Origin: Fibrobacter sp.
Lineage (GTDB): Bacteria > Fibrobacterota > Fibrobacteria > Fibrobacterales > Fibrobacteraceae
DNA: 64,000 nt
Assembly (NCBI GenBank): GCA_024398845.1
Contig: JAKSIM010000002.1
Span: 1 to 64,000, forward strand
Reading direction: 5' to 3'
The stretch's first letter is position 1. Each line of letters opens with the position of its first letter. The notes beneath the pieces are model-generated. The model searched no databases. It worked only from the letters and a program-made list of their open reading frames with translations, and was not told where the DNA came from. This document shows, piece after piece, positions 59,918-64,000 of the stretch. The position numbers and the translations under genes were made by a program.

Positions 59918-61441
59918 ATGATGCAAAATAAATATCGATACCTTGCTTTTGTTGTTTGTGCGGCGGCTTCGCTTGCTGCAGTGGTGGCTTGTTCTTCGGC
60001 TCCTGCTCCAGAGGCTGAACCTGCTCAGGCGATAAGCGTGTCAAAGGCACCAGTGACTAGCGCCAAAGCGGAGGCTTCGCCAGTTCCTGCGACTTATAAA
60101 GATATTAAGTACCCGGCTTTTAATTATGTGGCCCCTTCGCCAAAGGATTATCGTGTAGACGTGGCCGAGGGTATTACAGGCTTTATTGTGAGTGACCACA
60201 GTTTGCCACTTGTCAATTTGACGGTGTTCTTTGAAGAATCCAAGGTTCCTGCAAAGCTTGAGGACGAGGCTGCTTCGGAAATGGTCGGTTCCATGCTCCG
60301 TCGCGGTGCCGGCGGTGGAATCTCGGCTCACGATCTTGACGACTCCCTGGAATTTGTAAGCGCGTCTATTTCGACCAGTGCGGGTTCCTTTTACTCGGCT
60401 TTTGATATAGATTGCCTTTCGAAGGATTTCCCGGCATTGCTTGAACTTTCGAGGAAGGTTCTGACGGAGCCGGCGTTCGACAAGGACCAGTTGGAAATTT
60501 TGAAGGCTAATTTTGTGACGGCTTATGAACGCCGTTACGAAACGCCGGCCAAGGTGCTTTCGGCCCTGAAGGCGAAGGTGAACTATGCCCCTAACCCAAG
60601 GCTTTGGGACGCGACCGCCGAAGAATACAAGAAGGTCACTGTTGAAGATGTAAAACGCCTTGCGCAGGGCGCCTTCTCCTCGAAGCACATTGTCTTTGCT
60701 CTCTCGGGGGATGTTGACAGGGATTCCGCCGTAACGCAAATGAAGGAATTCTTTGCGAACTGGAAGGTTGCTCCGGCAGATTCGAATAAGCCTACACCGA
60801 AAACCATCTCGTTTGTGCGTAAACCCGGTATTTACGTTGTTGATAAAGACATTACGCAAGCGAATATTACCATGAATCAGCCGTTTGTAATGCGTCCGCA
60901 TCCGGATTACTACCCGACGGCCGTGGCAAGCTTTATTTTGGGTGGTGGTAGCTTTACGAGCCGACTTATGAATCGAGTTCGTAGTGAAGAGGGACTGGCT
61001 TACAGCATTTACAGCCTTGCCGGTAATGATTACCGCGATACGGCTATGACGACTATCGCCTTGCAGACCAAGGTGGAATCGGTGGGTTTTGCCATGAAAC
61101 TTATTTTTGAAGAAATCGATAAGCTTGCGAAGGACGGTCCTACGGCAGATGAGTTGGAACAGGCTAAAAAGGCTATTGTCGAAAGCTTGCCCGCGATGTT
61201 CGATTCGCCAGAATCCATTGCCTCTATTTTTGCTAAGGATGCCTTGCTTGGTAAGACCGATGATCATTACGTGAAATTTGTATCCGAGGTGAATGCTGTA
61301 ACGGCCGAACAGGTAAAGGCGATGGTCGCAAAGTACTTTGACAAAAACAAGATGACAATTTCTATTGTGGCGCCTGTTGCAAAATTGGATTCCATAAAGC
61401 CCTTTACCGTAGTACCGCTTGATAGTCTCGAGTTTAGATAA
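59918..61441 (+). CDS. M16-type peptidase-like lipoprotein lacking the zinc motif
   Basis: The 507-residue protein has a lipobox Cys at about 25 (AAVVACSSA). The M16 (insulinase) fold is seen in both halves: NLTVFFEESKVPA and EDEAASEMVGSMLRRGAGG in the first, and the RxxxxY-type region FTSRLMNRVRSEEGLAYSIYS in the second. The first half lacks the HxxEH zinc motif, so it is probably non-catalytic, like the regulatory partner subunits of two-chain M16 proteases; no HxxEH partner is encoded in the window. The start (ATGATG) has no clear ribosome-binding site. It slightly precedes the next gene, with which it probably shares a transcript. Confidence 0.8.
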   Translation: MMQNKYRYLAFVVCAAASLAAVVACSSAPAPEAEPAQAISVSKAPVTSAKAEASPVPATYKDIKYPAFNYVAPSPKDYRVDVAEGITGFIVSDHSLPLVNLTVFFEESKVPAKLEDEAASEMVGSMLRRGAGGGISAHDLDDSLEFVSASISTSAGSFYSAFDIDCLSKDFPALLELSRKVLTEPAFDKDQLEILKANFVTAYERRYETPAKVLSALKAKVNYAPNPRLWDATAEEYKKVTVEDVKRLAQGAFSSKHIVFALSGDVDRDSAVTQMKEFFANWKVAPADSNKPTPKTISFVRKPGIYVVDKDITQANITMNQPFVMRPHPDYYPTAVASFILGGGSFTSRLMNRVRSEEGLAYSIYSLAGNDYRDTAMTTIALQTKVESVGFAMKLIFEEIDKLAKDGPTADELEQAKKAIVESLPAMFDSPESIASIFAKDALLGKTDDHYVKFVSEVNAVTAEQVKAMVAKYFDKNKMTISIVAPVAKLDSIKPFTVVPLDSLEFR

Positions 61442-61454
61442 TGGGGAAACTGGT

Positions 61455-62537
61455 TTGAATAGCAGAAAATCCAAATGTTTGGTTAAAATTTGGGCGCTCC
61501 TTTTGGTTGCGCTTTCTGCTTGCTTTGCTGGCGAGTATATGCCCGCAAATCCAGAACAGCTCTCGAAGGCGGAAATCGTAGATGCCAAGCGTGATTCGCT
61601 TGCCAAGGCTCGTTTCCGTTCGTTGGTGGTGCGCCAGCTGGCGGGCAAAGAAGACGATGTGCGCAGTCTTTGCTCGGGGGTAAAAGTTTGCCTCGATATT
61701 CAATACGATTTTTGTACCGAAGAAGATTTAAAGCCGTGGCCTAAAACAAAGTACAACGAGGAATTCTGCGCACCCTACAAGGAAATTACCAAGCGTGGAT
61801 TCCCGGCGGACTTGAGAAAACCGATGGCTGCCGAAATATTTGCACGCCTTGGACGCCAGTATCGCGTTATTTACGAGAACAAGGGGACTCTTCCGCTTGG
61901 GGCAAATGTCATTAGCTATTTGTTCGATAACATGCCTTTTACGGCTCAACTCATTAATGCTTATTTAAATTCGAACTATGAACTTGAGTACACAAGCCGC
62001 AACAGACGCTTTTTTTCGGGGAGTAACGGACGCAGCTTGTCTGGAGAATTTTACTGGGCTCTGCAAGACAGTGCGGGCCAAAAACTTGGACTTCGCAACT
62101 TGTTCTTTGGCTATGGCCATGCCAAGGTTTTAAGGTGGTCTTTGCATGGAACCGCGATTGCTTATTTGGATATGGAAGAAGTTTCGAAAAATGAATTGAA
62201 GTACAAGCTGACCGCAATCGTTTTCCCGGCGAACTCCGTGCTGAATTCCATTATGCAAATGAACGTTTTTAAAAGCGTGGTGAACGATAAAATCAACGAT
62301 ATTGTGGATGACGTGAAAAAGGCTTCTAAGTCTTACTTTAGCGGAAACAAGGAGCCGATGCTTAGAAGTGCTTCCTTGAAGTCTCAAGAGAATATTCAGT
62401 ACGTTTTGGATTTTGAAAATGTGGTGAATGGTGCTCCATGGCACCTAGGTGATTTTGAAAAACAAAAAAAGGAAAGGGAAAAGGACCGTAAGGTCATGGC
62501 CCCATTGAAGGTCGAAGAACCGAGGATGATAAAATGA
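61455..62537 (+). CDS. Secreted or lipid-exposed hypothetical protein
   Basis: The 360-residue protein probably starts at the TTG at 61455, with GGGGA upstream; no ATG precedes the signal-like stretch IWALLLVALSACFAG. The mature protein has four Cys in an early cluster (CSGVKVCLDIQYDFCTEEDL ... FCAPY) and no family I recognise. The middle region (RRFFSGSNGRSLSGEFYWALQDS, SLHGTAIAYLDMEEV) looks like a beta-rich barrel or sandwich. Its stop overlaps the start region of the methyltransferase gene. It is genuinely coding by frame and context, function unknown. Confidence 0.6.
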   Translation: MNSRKSKCLVKIWALLLVALSACFAGEYMPANPEQLSKAEIVDAKRDSLAKARFRSLVVRQLAGKEDDVRSLCSGVKVCLDIQYDFCTEEDLKPWPKTKYNEEFCAPYKEITKRGFPADLRKPMAAEIFARLGRQYRVIYENKGTLPLGANVISYLFDNMPFTAQLINAYLNSNYELEYTSRNRRFFSGSNGRSLSGEFYWALQDSAGQKLGLRNLFFGYGHAKVLRWSLHGTAIAYLDMEEVSKNELKYKLTAIVFPANSVLNSIMQMNVFKSVVNDKINDIVDDVKKASKSYFSGNKEPMLRSASLKSQENIQYVLDFENVVNGAPWHLGDFEKQKKEREKDRKVMAPLKVEEPRMIK

Positions 62538-63190
62538 GTACAAATGAATCTCTGGAATCTCTTTTGGCACGCGTGACGGATCGCCGCCAGGAACTGCTTA
62601 CTGGTGTGGTGAATCGCCGTACGCGCCATTTTTGCATGGTGCTAGAAGACTTGTTTGACCCGCACAATATTTCGGCGGTTATCCGCACGGCTGAGGTCTT
62701 TGGCATTCAAGATGTTCACGTGATTGAAGAGGACAATGCCTACAGCGTGAACAAGTCCATTTTAAAGGGTTCGTACAAGTGGATGAGCTTGTACCTTTAT
62801 AAAAAGCGCATGCTTTGCATGGAAAAGCTCCGTGCGAAGGGTTACAAGATTGCCGTCGCCAGTACGAATACCACGAACTCCGTTTTGGACTTGGATTTGA
62901 GCCAGCCGACGGCTTTTTACCTGGGTAGCGAATTCCACGGGAACCATCCCGATACTTTGGCTCATGCCGATTATGAATTCAAGCTTCCGCAGTATGGCAT
63001 TACCGAATCAATGAACGTTTCTGTTGCCGGTGGCGTGCTTATGACCTACCTTGATGTGTTTATGCAAAAGGAAGGTCGCGAAAAGTTCCTGTTGCCACAG
63101 GCGGAACGCGATGCCTTGTTGCACGATTGGCTTGACCGCCATGTGAATGGTATTGAAAATAATAGCCCGATTGTTAGGGTTGATGGCTAA
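62534..63190 (+). CDS. TrmH/SpoU-family tRNA 2'-O-methyltransferase
   Basis: The 218-residue protein carries VLEDLFDPHNISAVIRTAEVFGI (motif 1) near 35-58, FYLGSEFHGN (motif 2) near 135 and LPQYGITESMNVSVAGGVLMTYL (motif 3) near 155-177. These form the SPOUT knot that binds SAM and, in TrmH, methylates G18 of tRNA. Sequence alone does not separate it fully from related SpoU enzymes. It is translationally coupled to the upstream gene by a 4-base overlap (ATGA). Confidence 0.88.
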   Translation: MSTNESLESLLARVTDRRQELLTGVVNRRTRHFCMVLEDLFDPHNISAVIRTAEVFGIQDVHVIEEDNAYSVNKSILKGSYKWMSLYLYKKRMLCMEKLRAKGYKIAVASTNTTNSVLDLDLSQPTAFYLGSEFHGNHPDTLAHADYEFKLPQYGITESMNVSVAGGVLMTYLDVFMQKEGREKFLLPQAERDALLHDWLDRHVNGIENNSPIVRVDG

Positions 63191-63273
63191 AATTGCAGAA
63201 AAAGGTCTAAAAAGGTATCTTTTTTATAAGCAAATTCCGTTGAATTTCGGAAATATGCTAATTTGAAAATAGA

Positions 63274-64000
63274 ATGAAAAAGAATTCTACACTTTATTTT
63301 TCCGTTGGCCTGGTTGTCCTCCTGGCGGTCGTGATTTTAGTATTTGGTATATTCTTCTTGAATGAGAAGGATCCTCGTGAAACGTTCAATACTTTTTATT
63401 TGCGTTTTACCCAGGTAAGTACGCTTGTGCTTGATGACCCTGTGAAGGTCAATGGTGTTAAGATGGGTAAGGTCGAGGATATTGGCCTTGCCGGTCATCG
63501 TGTAGTCGTTCGTGTTAGACTCCGTACCGACGTGAAAATCCCGAAGGATTCCGAAATACGTGTGCAGAATATTGGTATTATGGGTGAACGTCAGATTGGC
63601 GTTATTCTCGGGGACGAAGAGAACTATTTTGCTCCGAATGATACCATTGATGGTCAGTTTGATGCCGGTATTGCCGAGGCTCTTGGTCTTGCCGGCGAAG
63701 TTTGCGACAGTACCAAGGTCTTGCTCGAGGCTGTTAAGCAGGCCTTGAACGGAACTATTGCGAGCCCGGATTTCCAGGACCGCTTTAAAACCCTTTTGGT
63801 CAAGGCTGAAACCTTGGAAGACCGCTTGATGGGAATGGTCAATACTACGGACCCGCAACTCAAGAAGAGTCTTGCCGGTTTGAATGAGGTGACCGTCAAG
63901 GTCAACGAACTGGTTGACGGAGTCAAGCCGCCTATTGATAATATGTTTGCAGGTGCCGATAAGGTGATGTCCAATGCCAATACCTTGATTGCAGATTTGG
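63274..64000 (+). CDS. MCE/MlaD-family lipid transport protein, 3' end outside window
   Basis: The ATG at 63274 opens a frame with no stop to the window end (at least 242 residues). One N-terminal membrane helix (LYFSVGLVVLLAVVILVFGIFFL) is followed by the MCE domain: FYLRFTQVSTLVLDDPVKVNGVKMGKV, VRLRTDVKIPKDSEIRVQNIGIMGERQI and the end of the domain near 125. After it comes a long helical region (KTLLVKAETLEDRLM). MCE proteins form rings that move phospholipids between inner and outer membranes, usually with an ABC permease and ATPase lying nearby. Confidence 0.88.
   Translation, partial: MKKNSTLYFSVGLVVLLAVVILVFGIFFLNEKDPRETFNTFYLRFTQVSTLVLDDPVKVNGVKMGKVEDIGLAGHRVVVRVRLRTDVKIPKDSEIRVQNIGIMGERQIGVILGDEENYFAPNDTIDGQFDAGIAEALGLAGEVCDSTKVLLEAVKQALNGTIASPDFQDRFKTLLVKAETLEDRLMGMVNTTDPQLKKSLAGLNEVTVKVNELVDGVKPPIDNMFAGADKVMSNANTLIADL

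Overview
The window reads as a chromosomal segment of a fibre-degrading Fibrobacter (Fibrobacter succinogenes or a close relative). This rests on three things: many secreted hemicellulases built as catalytic domain + CBM6 + a basic C-terminal tail, two TIGR02147-type genes (a family concentrated in Fibrobacteres), and a Gram-negative gene content. The species is inferred from gene content only; no database was searched.

Layout. (1) 1-6.2 kb: a terminator, a broken PD-(D/E)XK transposase-like remnant next to tRNA-His, a small Cys-rich protein, a ComEC-like metallo-hydrolase lipoprotein, a nitronate monooxygenase-like protein, and a nuclease-like gene lying between two near-identical 333-bp blocks of 40-bp palindromic units. 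(2) 6.2-16.3 kb: housekeeping and envelope genes: acyl-ACP thioesterase, aroA, a PBP4/DUF1460 fusion, a hypothetical, a PL9 pectate lyase, pgi, and an ECF sigma / membrane protein / Spy-like operon. (3) 16.4-52.3 kb: a hemicellulose (xylan) locus of thirteen enzyme genes: four GH43, GH30, CE6, GH141, GH2, GH95, GH27, CE1, GH10 and a GH39-like enzyme. It is bracketed by two inward-facing, paralogous gene pairs, each a TIGR02147 regulator translationally coupled to a carbohydrate-binding-type lipoprotein. (4) 52.4-56.1 kb: an acyltransferase and a GH8 enzyme. (5) 56.2-64 kb: two Bat-type VWA proteins separated by a degenerate GGDEF protein, a candidate small structured RNA on the minus strand, an M16-like lipoprotein without the zinc motif, a secreted hypothetical, a TrmH-type methyltransferase, and an MCE/MlaD gene cut by the window end.

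How the genes work together. The locus covers backbone cleavage (GH10, GH30, GH43), arabinose and xylose side-chain removal (GH43), deacetylation and probably deferuloylation (CE6, CE1), and removal of galactose/fucose-type decorations (GH2, GH95, GH27, GH141). A 15-bp imperfect palindrome (consensus T[G/T]GATAAAnnGTCCA) lies 56-109 bp before the first gene of nine transcription units in this locus, including the left TIGR02147 gene, but I did not find it before GH8 or the housekeeping genes. The most interesting proposal from this window is that the regulator/lipoprotein pair and this operator form one envelope-linked control circuit for xylan degradation.
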